From: Luteibacter yeojuensis
Lineage (GTDB): Bacteria > Pseudomonadota > Gammaproteobacteria > Xanthomonadales > Rhodanobacteraceae
Reading direction: 5' to 3'
Assembly: GCF_000964085.1 (NCBI RefSeq)
Contig: NZ_JZRB01000014.1
Coordinates: 1 to 64,000 of the forward strand
DNA length: 64,000 bases
Below are positions 8,743-17,133 of this stretch, piece by piece. The first letter of the stretch is position 1, and each line of letters begins with the position of its first letter. Below the pieces are notes generated by a model. It worked only from the letters and a program-made list of their open reading frames with translations. It was not told where the DNA came from and searched no databases. A program made the translations under genes and the position numbers.

Positions 8743-9825
8743 ATGTCCGAACCCATCCCCATGACCCGCCTGCACAAAGGCCGCGGCGCCGCCTCCAACC
8801 CGGAGGGCCGCTTCGAATCCACGCGGTACCAGGCCGAGGACGATGGCTGGTACCGCGAGGATGACGACCGCCGCCCCGCCACCAGCGTTCGCGAGGAAAT
8901 CGCCCGCAGCGTCGTCTCGCGTAACGACTCGCCTGACATCGGCTTCGACCAGGCCATCAACCCCTACCGGGGCTGCGAGCACGGGTGCATTTACTGCTAC
9001 GCACGCCCCTCGCACGGCTACCTGAACCTATCGGCCGGCCTCGACTTCGAGACCAAGCTCTTCGCCAAGACCAACCTGGCCGACGTGTTGCGCGACGAGC
9101 TGGTGAAGAAGAACTACACCTGCAAGCCGATCAACATCGGCAGCAACACGGACCCCTACCAGCCGATCGAAAAGAAGTGGCGGCTCACCCGTGCCGCGCT
9201 GGCGCTGCTCAACGAGTGCCACCACCCTTGCACCATCGTCACCAAGAACGCGCTGATCGAACGCGACATCGACATCCTTGCGCCCATGGCCGAGCGGAAC
9301 CTGGTGCAGGTGTTCATCTCCATCAACTCGCTCGACAACAAGCTCGCCTCGAAGCTGGAGCCGCGTGCGTCGGCGCCGCATCGCCGGCTGCAGGCGGTGA
9401 AGGCATTGCGTGATGCCGGTATTCCCGTGGGCGTATTGGTTGCACCGATCATTCCTGCACTGAACGAGAAGGACGTGGAGGGGATCATCGAGCGTGCCGC
9501 GGCGGATGGGGCGAATTCGATTGGCTACACGTGCATCCGGCTGCCGCATGAGCTAAAGCAGCTGTTCCGGGAGTGGCTGGATATCCACTACCCCGACAAG
9601 GCGGCGCACATCATCAGCCTCATCCAGCAGATGAATGGTGGGAAGGACTACGACAGCAACTTCGCCACACGCATGCGGGGGCAGGGGATTTTCGCGGACA
9701 TTATCCGGAAGCGGGTGCAGGTGGCTTCAAGAAAGGCAGGGCTGCATCGGGCATGGGATACGGTGCTGGATACGTCGCGTTTCGTCCCGCCGCGGGTGCA
9801 TTCGCCACAAGGGGAGCTGTTCTAA
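8743..9825 (+). CDS. PA0069-family radical SAM protein, complete copy
   Basis: 360 residues. The cluster motif is C78-x3-C82-x2-C85 (GCEHGCIYCYARP), which binds a [4Fe-4S] cluster for S-adenosylmethionine cleavage. INIGSNTDPYQPIEKKW, CTIVTKNALIERD and LPHELKQLFREWLD are typical of the PA0069/SPL-like radical SAM family. The reaction is unknown. The gene is the left border of the accessory region: residues 82-360 are duplicated at 28416-29255 and shorter pieces of its 3' end recur at 9890, 16419, 22108 and 23287. Its own 3' half may have been supplied by an incoming element. It has no obvious ribosome-binding site because a palindrome occupies that position. Confidence 0.92.
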   Translation: MSEPIPMTRLHKGRGAASNPEGRFESTRYQAEDDGWYREDDDRRPATSVREEIARSVVSRNDSPDIGFDQAINPYRGCEHGCIYCYARPSHGYLNLSAGLDFETKLFAKTNLADVLRDELVKKNYTCKPINIGSNTDPYQPIEKKWRLTRAALALLNECHHPCTIVTKNALIERDIDILAPMAERNLVQVFISINSLDNKLASKLEPRASAPHRRLQAVKALRDAGIPVGVLVAPIIPALNEKDVEGIIERAAADGANSIGYTCIRLPHELKQLFREWLDIHYPDKAAHIISLIQQMNGGKDYDSNFATRMRGQGIFADIIRKRVQVASRKAGLHRAWDTVLDTSRFVPPRVHSPQGELF

Positions 9826-9848
9826 ATCTAAAGCTTACGGCTACAGCG

Positions 9849-9875
9849 AGCGTCTGCGGCTAGTAAGACGCTTTT
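9849..9875 (+). terminator. Rho-independent terminator after the radical SAM gene
   Basis: AGCGTCT (9849-9855) and AGACGCT (9866-9872) form a perfect 7-bp stem around a 10-nt loop and run into TTTT. It is 23 bases after the stop codon. Confidence 0.7.
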
Positions 9876-10087
9876 GCATATGCGCGCTTGGCTTCGCGCA
9901 AAGCCGGGCTGCATCGGGCTTGGGATACGCTGGCCACGTTCCAGATGATACAGCGCGGTGCGTTGCCCTTGCTCAAGGCCTTCGCCTCCGCACCCTTGCC
10001 CCAGAACGCAATCGCCACGTCGAGCGGTTGGTCGGACGCGAGCAGCTCTTTAACGGCCCGCGAATACCCATCCCCTGCCACGAACAT
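9860..10087 (-). pseudogene. N-terminal fragment of a phospholipase D-like protein, cut at scar 1
   Basis: Start ATG 10087 has an excellent AGGGAGG eight bases upstream. The product begins MFVAGDGYSRAVKELL and continues LDVAIAFWGKGAE, which resembles the first strand-helix of PLD-superfamily nuclease-like proteins found in defence islands. After about 48 residues the frame runs into the antisense of the radical SAM remnant (SQARCSPALREAKRA) and stops at 9860. The HxK catalytic motifs are therefore missing. This is a gene truncated by insertion or recombination at the hot spot; the family call rests on a short stretch. Confidence 0.55.
9890..9929 (+). repeat. Remnant of the radical SAM gene 3' end (hot-spot scar 1)
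   Basis: 40 bases match 29153-29192 of the truncated radical SAM copy at 37 positions, in the same orientation. They include the shared core GGGCTGCATCGG and continue to GGGATACG. The bases before it are unrelated, as expected for a right-hand junction. Confidence 0.75.
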
Positions 10088-10172
10088 CGACGTGCCCTCC
10101 CTATGCCACTCAGAAAATGAAATCACACCCGCCAGATCGCAGGCAATACCCCAATGCCTGGAGGCGCCGCGA

Positions 10173-10385
10173 TTAACGCGCCCCGCGCTTTGCGGGAAGA
10201 ATGCGCTCGATCAGGCGCTCCAGATCCGTCGCCTCACGGCGCATCAGGTTCTCGCCGCTGCACGCGGGGCAGGTGTCGAAATGCGTGACGCCTCGGAGAA
10301 GCATGTCTCCCGCCGGCATCGTGGTCGTCCGCCACTCGCAATCAAGGCACTCGAACGTCCAGCTATGCACCTTGCCCCATACCAT
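10173..10385 (-). CDS. Small zinc-ribbon protein
   Basis: 70 residues with two CxxC knuckles (CLDC near residue 14 and CPAC near residue 41), the layout of a single treble-clef or zinc-ribbon fold. Its ATG overlaps the stop codon of the upstream 32-codon ORF in a TGATG arrangement, so the two look translationally coupled. It has no recognised family. With only one ribbon and a charged C-terminal tail (DLERLIERILPAKRGAR) it might bind nucleic acid or a partner protein, which is speculation. Confidence 0.6.
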   Translation of the reverse strand: MVWGKVHSWTFECLDCEWRTTTMPAGDMLLRGVTHFDTCPACSGENLMRREATDLERLIERILPAKRGAR

Positions 10386-10483
10386 CACAGTGCATCCGTC
10401 GAATTATTGACGGACGACAGATAAGTGCACAGGCCGAAGAAGGCAAAGCCGTACACCACAGTGGCGCCGATAAACTTGAACAT
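10385..10483 (-). CDS. 32-residue single-pass membrane micro-protein
   Basis: The product starts MFKFIGATVVYGFAFFGLC and is mostly one hydrophobic helix with a short polar tail (SSVNNSTDAL). GGGAG lies seven bases before the ATG, and the stop codon overlaps the start of the zinc-ribbon gene, which argues strongly for translation. It is divergent from the WYL regulator across about 170 bp holding an inverted repeat. Small hydrophobic proteins next to defence genes may act as effectors or toxins; nothing here proves that. Confidence 0.55.
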   Translation of the reverse strand: MFKFIGATVVYGFAFFGLCTYLSSVNNSTDAL

Positions 10484-10576
10484 ATCAATACTCCCAAAAC
10501 GCAAATAAATTTCACGCCGCGTCGTGAAGCCGGGTCGGCATCCTTGCCGTGACAGGCGCTCCGTCCCATCCCATTT

Positions 10577-10615
10577 TGCATTTCGATGCGACATACTGCG
10601 TCGCACATCGATGCA
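10577..10615. promoter_or_regulatory. Inverted-repeat operator candidate for the WYL regulator
   Basis: The core TGCGAC (10587-10592) and GTCGCA (10600-10605) are perfect arms around 7 nt, and the symmetry extends outward to TGCAT...ATGCA over 39 bp. It lies 38 bp upstream of the WYL start, between the divergent genes. BrxR and CapW, WYL-domain repressors of defence operons, bind inverted repeats in equivalent places; applying that here is inference. Confidence 0.55.
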
Positions 10616-10652
10616 TCATGGAGAGCATCGAGAGCCTCAGGGGGCGATAGTT

Positions 10653-11654
10653 GTGAGTGCTGCCACAAAGGACACGGTCTGGCGCCAATGGAGTCTTTTG
10701 CGCCTCATGCCGCGCGCACCGACCTGGACCACGGCGTCCGAGTTGCGCAAGGCTTTGGCCAGACAGGGTATTGAAGTAAGCAGGCGAACCATCGAAAGGG
10801 ATCTTCAGGTCCTTTCGGGTCGTTTTCCCCTGCTCGCGGACGAATCCAGCAAGCCATTCGGCTGGTGCTGGGCGAGGGATGCGAACTTCCAGTTCACTCC
10901 AAGGCTGAGCGCATCCCAGGGCGTGGCACTTCTGCTTGCGCAGGCCCATCTGCGGACACTACTGCCGAGCTCCGTGCTAGCGGAACTCATTCCTCTGTTC
11001 GACCTGGCCGACCAGGAGCTTGCGCATGGCGACTGGAGTGACTGGCACCGACGCACCGCGGTCGTACCGACGTCACTGTCGTTGCTCCCTCCATCGATCG
11101 CGCCCGGGGTGCTGAACGATGTGCACGAGGCGCTGCTCTCGCGCCGCCAGCTGATGGCCTCCTATCGCTCCAAGGGCGCGACGGAGGCCCGCGAAACGAC
11201 GATTCATCCGCTTGGCCTGATCGTTCGCGGACCAGTGCAGTATCTCGTCTGCACGCTGTTCGACTACGGCGATATCCGCCAACTTGCACTGCACCGGCTG
11301 TCGGCTACGAAGGTCTCGCCTGAGCGCAGCGTGATGCCCGTCGGGTTCGATTTCACGGATTATGTCAGGCCGGCCATGAAGTACGAATCGGAAGGGCCTG
11401 TGCGCCTCGTTGCGCACTTCACGCCCGATGCCGCGGACCATCTCCGTGAGACAGCGCTCTCTAAAGATCAGCGCTTGGTGGACCTTGCTGGGACCGGGCG
11501 AATCGAGGTCACGGCCACCGTGGAACTGGACCAAACCCTTCGCTGGTGGCTCAAGGCATTCGGCAGCCGGGTCGAAGTGCGGGAGCCCGCGGCACTTCGC
11601 GAGGAGTTCGCAGCGGACCTGAGAGCCAGCCTCGCGCAGTACGACGCGGCCTGA
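10653..11654 (+). CDS. WYL-domain transcriptional regulator (BrxR/CapW-like)
   Basis: 333 residues from GTG 10653, chosen because GGGGGCG lies eight bases upstream; the longer frame adds an unlikely basic leader. An N-terminal winged helix-turn-helix (ELRKALARQGIEVSRRTIERDLQVLS) is followed by a WYL domain (TIHPLGLIVRGPVQYLVCTLF... LALHRLSATKVS) and a WCX-type C-terminal region ending ASLAQYDAA. Such proteins repress phage-defence operons and are thought to respond to a nucleic-acid or nucleotide ligand. It is about 40 bp upstream of, and probably co-transcribed with, the two dynamin-like GTPase genes, so it is likely their autoregulated repressor. Confidence 0.85.
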   Translation: MSAATKDTVWRQWSLLRLMPRAPTWTTASELRKALARQGIEVSRRTIERDLQVLSGRFPLLADESSKPFGWCWARDANFQFTPRLSASQGVALLLAQAHLRTLLPSSVLAELIPLFDLADQELAHGDWSDWHRRTAVVPTSLSLLPPSIAPGVLNDVHEALLSRRQLMASYRSKGATEARETTIHPLGLIVRGPVQYLVCTLFDYGDIRQLALHRLSATKVSPERSVMPVGFDFTDYVRPAMKYESEGPVRLVAHFTPDAADHLRETALSKDQRLVDLAGTGRIEVTATVELDQTLRWWLKAFGSRVEVREPAALREEFAADLRASLAQYDAA

Positions 11655-11695
11655 GTCTGCAACTGTCAACGAGCACTGAATATGACCAAGGAACG

Positions 11696-13924
11696 ATGGG
11701 CCAGATGACCACAGATGCTCTCAACGACGGCACGGTTGACCTGGCAGATACGATTTATCCGGCGATCCTTGCGCAGATCCACGGGCTGGTCGACACGGTC
11801 AGTCAGGAGACGACCGATGGAGCACTGGGCAAGAAGCAGGAAGCCGCAAAGGCCATGCTCGAGTCAATCGCGGGCAAGCTTACCGACGACGTCGAGTGGC
11901 TGCGCAAGCATTCCCGGACGAAGGATTTCACGCTCGCCTTCTATGGCGAGACAAACGCCGGCAAGTCTACCTTGATCGAGTGCCTCCGCATCCTCCTTGG
12001 AGAAAGAACGAAGAAGGAACAGCGCGCCGCATTCATGAAGCTGCAGCAGCAGCTCGGGCTGAGCGAATCGGACCTTCAGGAAGCGGAGGCGCGGGTAGAG
12101 GCAGCTCGGCTACAGCTCGACGAGGTTGCTGCCGAAGCGCTCGCCCAAACGGTGATCCACGCAGAGCAAGTCGCGGCGATCGACGAGCATATCGCCACGG
12201 CCCAGTCGGCGATCGATGCGCGAGCCAAGGCAGTCAGCTGGTTCGGGCGCATCATGCACCTGTTCCGTGAATGGCCCGAGGAGCGTGAACTGCGCGAACT
12301 GAAGGCGCGGCACACAGAGCTCCCATCTCGGCACAATGGGGTTATGCAGCGTCTTCGTGATCACGAGGCCGAAGCGCAGCTCGCACGCGAAAGTGCCTCG
12401 AAGTATCGCGACGCGGCATTGGGCAACCTGGCCGAACTCGCCGCTTTCGAGGATGGACAGATCATTGGCGATGGCAGGTCCGACTTCACCCGCAAGACCG
12501 GTGAATATACGTTCACGGCGGGCGACCAGACCTTCATTATGCTGGATGTTCCGGGCATCGAAGGTGACGAGGCCCGGGTCGGTGACGAGATCAATGAGGC
12601 GATGGCGTCAGCACATGCCGTCTTCTACGTTACCGCCAAGGCCGCGCCGCCGCAGACGGGAGAAACCGGGCGTCCTGGCACGCTTGAGAAGATCAAGGCC
12701 CACCTCGGCTACCAGACTGAGGTGTGGACTATCTTCAATAAGCGCGTGACTAACCCGATGGCGCTCAAGAAGACCGGACTGCTTACGGCCGACGATGAAG
12801 GGGGTCTTGCCGACCTCAACGCCAGGATGGTGGAGCAACTGGGCCGGAACTATCAGGGTGAGATAACCCTGAGTGCACTCCCAGCGTACCTCGCGGTGGC
12901 TGACTGCATTGTCCCGAGGTCCACGAACGCCAGCATCCGTGACAAGTTCCTGGGCGCGTTCTCCGCCCTGGAGCTTCTTGAAAAGTCAGGGATCGACTCA
13001 TTTCGGCGACGCGTGACCGGTGAGATGATCGCGGGCCAGGAGGAGAAAATCCGTCTGGCGAACATTCACAAGGTAGCTTCGACGCTCAGGGACGTAGGTA
13101 CTGAGATCGAACAGATGAACAAGGCAGAGTTCACTCCGTTAGCCGACGAGCTTGCCGCGAAAGCCAGGAACTCCGGAAGGCAGCTCGACATCGCAGTGAC
13201 TGGCCTGAAGAGCCGTCTTGAGAATCGTGGCGAGCAGGCGGTGCATGAGTTCGAGAATGAGGTCAGAAGGAAGATCTACAAGGTTATTGACCGCAACGTC
13301 AGCAACGACGCCTTCGAGGAATGCCTGCGCGAGATCTTGGCAGCCGAGCAGGGGGCCCTGCAGGAGAGGCTGCCGGTGAAGCTGGACGAGGAAGTGGTGC
13401 TCTTCCAGGAGCACGTTAAGACGGTTGTCGAACGGTTCGCGGAGCATGTTGGCGCGTTGCTCGCCAGCTACGAACACCTGCGCCGAGTGCGGACTGAGAG
13501 CACATTCTCGCTCAATGTGAACATCGACAATGGGATCAACTATTACGGAATACTCGGAAGCCTGGTGAGCGGTGGCCTGCTCATTTGGAATCCGGCTGGC
13601 TGGATCATTATGTCCATCAGCATCGCGTCGCTCGTAGCGAGTCTCATCAAGTCGGTATGGTCATTCTTCAATGACGACTATAAGAAGGGCCAGCAACGCA
13701 AAGCGGCTGACGAAAACCTGGCCAGTATCTGCGCTGAAATTCGCACTTCATTGAGGGCGAGCCTCAAGGAAGCGATGCCTGGTCTCGAAGAAAACGCCAG
13801 GATGATCCATGACCTACTTCAAGCGCCCGTGCGTCAGGCACGGCAGGTCGCCAGCGCGTTAGATAGCGCTAGGCTGTACCTCAAGCGCCTCTCTACTACC
13901 CTCGAAACCCAGGACGCTATCTGA
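11696..13924 (+). CDS. Dynamin-like GTPase, LeoBC-type component of an Eleos defence system
   Basis: About 742 residues from ATG 11696 (AAGGAA just upstream; ATG 11705 is an alternative). The GTPase motifs are G1 GETNAGKST (84-92), G3 DVPG (284-287) and FNKR for G4. A long predicted coiled coil lies between G1 and G3 (LQQQLGLSESDLQEAEARVEA), an unusual insertion. Near residues 615-657 is a hydrophobic paddle (YYGILGSLVSGGLLIW) suited to membrane insertion. Dynamin-like proteins remodel membranes, and LeoBC with LeoA forms the Eleos anti-phage system. The stop overlaps the next ATG (TGATG), implying coupled synthesis. Assignment rests on architecture and partner. Confidence 0.78.
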   Translation: MGQMTTDALNDGTVDLADTIYPAILAQIHGLVDTVSQETTDGALGKKQEAAKAMLESIAGKLTDDVEWLRKHSRTKDFTLAFYGETNAGKSTLIECLRILLGERTKKEQRAAFMKLQQQLGLSESDLQEAEARVEAARLQLDEVAAEALAQTVIHAEQVAAIDEHIATAQSAIDARAKAVSWFGRIMHLFREWPEERELRELKARHTELPSRHNGVMQRLRDHEAEAQLARESASKYRDAALGNLAELAAFEDGQIIGDGRSDFTRKTGEYTFTAGDQTFIMLDVPGIEGDEARVGDEINEAMASAHAVFYVTAKAAPPQTGETGRPGTLEKIKAHLGYQTEVWTIFNKRVTNPMALKKTGLLTADDEGGLADLNARMVEQLGRNYQGEITLSALPAYLAVADCIVPRSTNASIRDKFLGAFSALELLEKSGIDSFRRRVTGEMIAGQEEKIRLANIHKVASTLRDVGTEIEQMNKAEFTPLADELAAKARNSGRQLDIAVTGLKSRLENRGEQAVHEFENEVRRKIYKVIDRNVSNDAFEECLREILAAEQGALQERLPVKLDEEVVLFQEHVKTVVERFAEHVGALLASYEHLRRVRTESTFSLNVNIDNGINYYGILGSLVSGGLLIWNPAGWIIMSISIASLVASLIKSVWSFFNDDYKKGQQRKAADENLASICAEIRTSLRASLKEAMPGLEENARMIHDLLQAPVRQARQVASALDSARLYLKRLSTTLETQDAI

Positions 13925-15630
13925 TGGAGTCGACACTAGAACTGTTCCAGGCCAAACAGGCCCACGCCCTCGACCTGCTCGGCAAGCTCGAACAATTCAT
14001 CCGACAAGGGTCAGATCTTGGCGTGCCAATCGATCCCTCCCTTTCCGCCAAGCTGGACCATGCTAGCCAGACCCTCTCCGACAGCAAGCTGAAGATCGCA
14101 CTCATCGGCGGCTTTTCAGAGGGTAAGACGTCGATCGCGGCGGCGTGGATGGAGCGCTTGGACAAGGCCAGCATGCGCATCAGCCAGCAGGAGTCTTCCA
14201 ACGAGATCTCTGTCTACCAGGTCGAGGATGACCTGTTGTTGATCGATACGCCGGGGCTCTTCGGGTTCAAGGAGCGAAATGACGCCGATCTCCAGGCTGT
14301 CGAGAAGTACAAGGACATCACCCGGAAGTACGTGAGCGAAGCGCACCTGGTTTTGTACGTCATGAACTCGACGAATCCGATCAAGGAGAGCCACAGGGAC
14401 GAACTTCACTGGCTTTTCCGCACCCTTGATCTGCTTCCGCGAACGGTCTTCGTGCTGAGTCGATTCGATGAGGTTGCCGACGTCGAGGACGAGGGTAGCT
14501 ATCAGGAAAGCCTGAAGGTGAAGCGCGCGAACGTGCAGGATCGGCTCCGCGATGCGCTGGACATGAACGCCCAGGAGGTCGCCGACACGTGCATCGTAGC
14601 GGTCGCGGCCAACCCGTTTGACCTTGGTACCGAGCACTGGTTGGCGAACCTTGAGCAGTTCAAGTCGCTCTCGCATATCAGCAGCCTACAGGCCGCTACG
14701 CTGGCGAAGATAAAGGACAACGGCGGGGCCATGGTGCTCGTCGACCAGGCGCGGAAGAGTGTCATCCGGGATATCCTCCACAAGGAACTCCCGGTGGCCA
14801 AGGAGAATGACGACCGGCTGGGCGCTGAGCTGGAAAAGCTAAAGGACGGTCATCGAACGCTGACGAGTCAGCTGGCTGGCGCCGGTAGCCAGCTCTCTGA
14901 GGCACGCACGGCTTTGCGTGAATTCATTGTTCGCTACTTCTCGGATCTCATCCTCCGGACGCAGGGCCTGACACTCGAAACGTTCCCTGAGTTCTTTGAG
15001 CGTGAGATCGGTGCCGAAGGCATCATCGTCACGACCCGCCTTCAGAACGAATTCGACCGCCAGCTCAATGGGGTCGCGCAGGAGCTCGGGCGCATGCGGC
15101 TCAGCTTTGATTCCGAGGTCAGCTACTTCAACGACTCGGTGCTCAAGTTTGGCAAGCAGGGCGTCAATTACCTGGTGAAGGGCAACCTCATCAACAACAC
15201 CAGCATCCTCGCTGCGCGCGATGGCGTGGTCGGTATCGCGAAGACGCTTGGCATGGACTTGAGCAAGGCCCTGAAGTTCAAACCCTGGGGCGCGGTGAAT
15301 CTGGCAAAGGGCGTCAATGGTGCGCTAGCCGGTCTGGGGCTGGCCCTTGAGGCTTGGGATAGCTACGAGCGAATTCAACGCCAGAAGGAATTCGAGTCCG
15401 CGAAGGTCAAAATGGTTGGGAACTTCGAAGGCCAGCGCAAGGATCTTATGGAATTGGTCAATGACGACTATTTTATCGAGCGATTCTTCCCCGAGTACGC
15501 ACAACTTCAGGCCGGTATTGCTGAAGTGGCGGCAGCCATCGCCAGGCAGGAAGACTTGCGTCGTCAGTTCCACCAGTGGCGGGTAGCCGGCGAGTTTATC
15601 GAGGGCGAGTTTTCGGTCGTTGTTGGCTAA
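13924..15630 (+). CDS. leoA: LeoA-type dynamin-like GTPase of an Eleos defence system
   Basis: 568 residues, close to the length of E. coli LeoA. G1 is GGFSEGKTS (62-70), G3 is DTPG (108-111) and SRFDE (179-183) stands for G4. A helical stalk follows, and a weakly hydrophobic region (GVNGALAGLGLALEA) lies near residue 465 where a paddle would be. Its ATG overlaps the LeoBC stop, so the pair is made in step and likely co-assembles on membranes. LeoA was first linked to toxin secretion in enterotoxigenic E. coli; the pair has since been shown to protect against phage (Eleos). The role here is inferred from family and neighbourhood. Confidence 0.82.
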   Translation: MESTLELFQAKQAHALDLLGKLEQFIRQGSDLGVPIDPSLSAKLDHASQTLSDSKLKIALIGGFSEGKTSIAAAWMERLDKASMRISQQESSNEISVYQVEDDLLLIDTPGLFGFKERNDADLQAVEKYKDITRKYVSEAHLVLYVMNSTNPIKESHRDELHWLFRTLDLLPRTVFVLSRFDEVADVEDEGSYQESLKVKRANVQDRLRDALDMNAQEVADTCIVAVAANPFDLGTEHWLANLEQFKSLSHISSLQAATLAKIKDNGGAMVLVDQARKSVIRDILHKELPVAKENDDRLGAELEKLKDGHRTLTSQLAGAGSQLSEARTALREFIVRYFSDLILRTQGLTLETFPEFFEREIGAEGIIVTTRLQNEFDRQLNGVAQELGRMRLSFDSEVSYFNDSVLKFGKQGVNYLVKGNLINNTSILAARDGVVGIAKTLGMDLSKALKFKPWGAVNLAKGVNGALAGLGLALEAWDSYERIQRQKEFESAKVKMVGNFEGQRKDLMELVNDDYFIERFFPEYAQLQAGIAEVAAAIARQEDLRRQFHQWRVAGEFIEGEFSVVVG

Positions 15631-15951
15631 CGCCACCGGCTGACGCAACTGGTCCGCTACCGTACACCCCAACAGCGACAAAGACGCCTGCCGTGCGACG
15701 AAACGAAGCCCCGGGCACGGGGCCTCGTGCTACTAATCAAGGCCAAAGGCTTCGGAGCGGCACGATCGCGCTGGAAGGAAAGGCGTTATACGCGAACCTG
15801 ACGATAGCCCCTGATAAAACGGATGGCATCCCCGCACAGCCAGCGGACGATGCAACTTCATCTGATCCAAGCGTGCGGACACGCTGGGAAGGCGCTGCAT
15901 TGCTCGCAACTACAGCGGAGCTATGGCTTAGGAGGTGCGACCGGCCCTGCG
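15631..15951. other. Gap after leoA: a 101-bp repeat, then nothing recognised
   Basis: The first part holds the repeat at 15658-15758. From there to 15951 I see no supported gene; the short frames lack ribosome-binding sites and domain content. Confidence 0.55.
15658..15758 (+). repeat. 101-bp dispersed repeat, copy 1
   Basis: Matches 37040-37140 at about 94 of 101 positions in the same orientation. It contains a small GC-rich hairpin (CCCCGGGCACGGGG) and the shared tail CTACTAATCAAGGCCAA. Copy 1 is in the accessory region and copy 2 in the chromosome-like part, so it is a genomic repeat and not specific to the island. Confidence 0.85.
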
Positions 15952-16410
15952 TCACAGGCCGGTCAGGTGCCTGATGATGGTGGAAGCGACGGTGCCGAAC
16001 AGTTTGCCACCGAGCGTCCGCACGGTCGTGCTCATCCGCGACTCGATGTCACCCTCCGCGTAGTACAGGTTCGCGCCGGTCTTGTGCTTGAAATGCTCCG
16101 CCAGCCCATCGCGCTCGGCGCGGTAGGTGCCAGCCGGTAAGCCAGCTTCACGGAGCTCGATGTAGCGGAGCACCGCCTGGCTCGCAAAGAAGGCGCCCGA
16201 CACCTCGGTTGCTCGCTTCGGATTGCCATGCCAGTACACCATCACCCATCCGTCGTCATCAATCGGGTCGAGGTCAGGGTCGACGATGGGAGCGACCACC
16301 GTCCCGTCAATGAGAGATAGGGCGCAGGTGCGGCCGTCGACTTCTGTGTTTGTGTACAGCGGCAGAAGGTTGGCGACGAAACGGACGATGTCTTCGGATT
16401 TCTGGCTCAT
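15952..16410 (-). CDS. Hypothetical protein, 152 residues
   Basis: A soluble acidic protein with no family I recognise. The middle has an aromatic-rich block (DDDGWVMVYWHGNPKRATEV) and a segment like a conserved surface (TGANLYYAEGDIESRMSTTVRTLG). Codon use is normal for the region. The start lies just right of scar 2 and the gene reads leftwards towards leoA. I see no strong ribosome-binding site at ATG 16410, so the exact start is uncertain. Confidence 0.55.
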   Translation of the reverse strand: MSQKSEDIVRFVANLLPLYTNTEVDGRTCALSLIDGTVVAPIVDPDLDPIDDDGWVMVYWHGNPKRATEVSGAFFASQAVLRYIELREAGLPAGTYRAERDGLAEHFKHKTGANLYYAEGDIESRMSTTVRTLGGKLFGTVASTIIRHLTGL

Positions 16411-16418
16411 GGACTCAG

Positions 16419-16445
16419 ATGCATCCGCCGCAGGGAGAACTGTTC
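16419..16445 (+). repeat. Remnant of the extreme 3' end of the radical SAM gene (hot-spot scar 2)
   Basis: These 27 bases match 29226-29252 at 22 positions and still encode HPPQGELF in place of HSPQGELF, the C-terminus of the radical SAM protein. It is in the same orientation as the other remnants. AT-richer DNA begins directly after it. Confidence 0.6.
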
Positions 16446-16608
16446 AAAATAATAGGCACAAATCTCTACCTACTAGAAGAGGGAATCCGAAGCCAGCATC
16501 AGCTCAAATCGAACTACCAGATTGCCTGCCGAATTCTGACCAACGAGAACGAGTCTTGCGCACGTCTAATGAGCGCAAAAAATTAAAGCTTCAACGAGTA
16601 AACTTTGA

Positions 16609-16917
16609 TCACTTCTTCGGGCACTTCGAGTACAAGGCATCTCCATCGGTGCCGAGGAAGAGGCGGCCATCATCGAAGATGAAGCGCTCATATCCGGTAT
16701 ATCCACCGTACGCATTCTTGGCGTTGTAATCGCCACAAACGATGGGGTGCGGCTGGCCGTAGCTATCCTTGTTGGATAAACTAATCATGTCACGGAATTG
16801 AACAGAATCGGGATCCTTCATCTTCTCCAGGATCGCCTTTTTCGCATCGGCTTCGTAGTTTGCGCACCCAGCAAGGGTCAGAGCCGCAGACAAAAGCCAA
16901 ACATTTCGGATACTCAC
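16609..16917 (-). CDS. Small predicted lipoprotein
   Basis: 102 residues from GTG 16917, chosen because AGGA stands seven bases upstream. A short signal sequence ends in the lipobox LAGC, followed by NYEADAKKAILEKMKDPDSVQFRDM. The DPDSVQF(R) motif recurs in many small exported proteins of unknown function. Two further cysteines (IVCGDY and YSKCPKK) could form a disulphide. No operon partner is evident. Membership of the accessory region suggests cargo, not core function. Confidence 0.65.
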   Translation of the reverse strand: MSIRNVWLLSAALTLAGCANYEADAKKAILEKMKDPDSVQFRDMISLSNKDSYGQPHPIVCGDYNAKNAYGGYTGYERFIFDDGRLFLGTDGDALYSKCPKK

Positions 16918-17133
16918 GTTTCGTCCTGAAGTAGAGTTTCTGGGCAATCTGGCTAGATTCTGCAGTGCACCCCTGTTGATCTGCTCAACGGACCAACGCG
17001 AGCAGTGAGTTCGGGGCGTGCTGGGCGCATCGTATAGCCTGATATCCGGGTGCAGTCGTACCGTCCGGAGCAGACTATCGGCGGAAACGCACGAAACTTT
17101 AGGCGACCCTATTGCTCTAGGACGGCGCGATCG

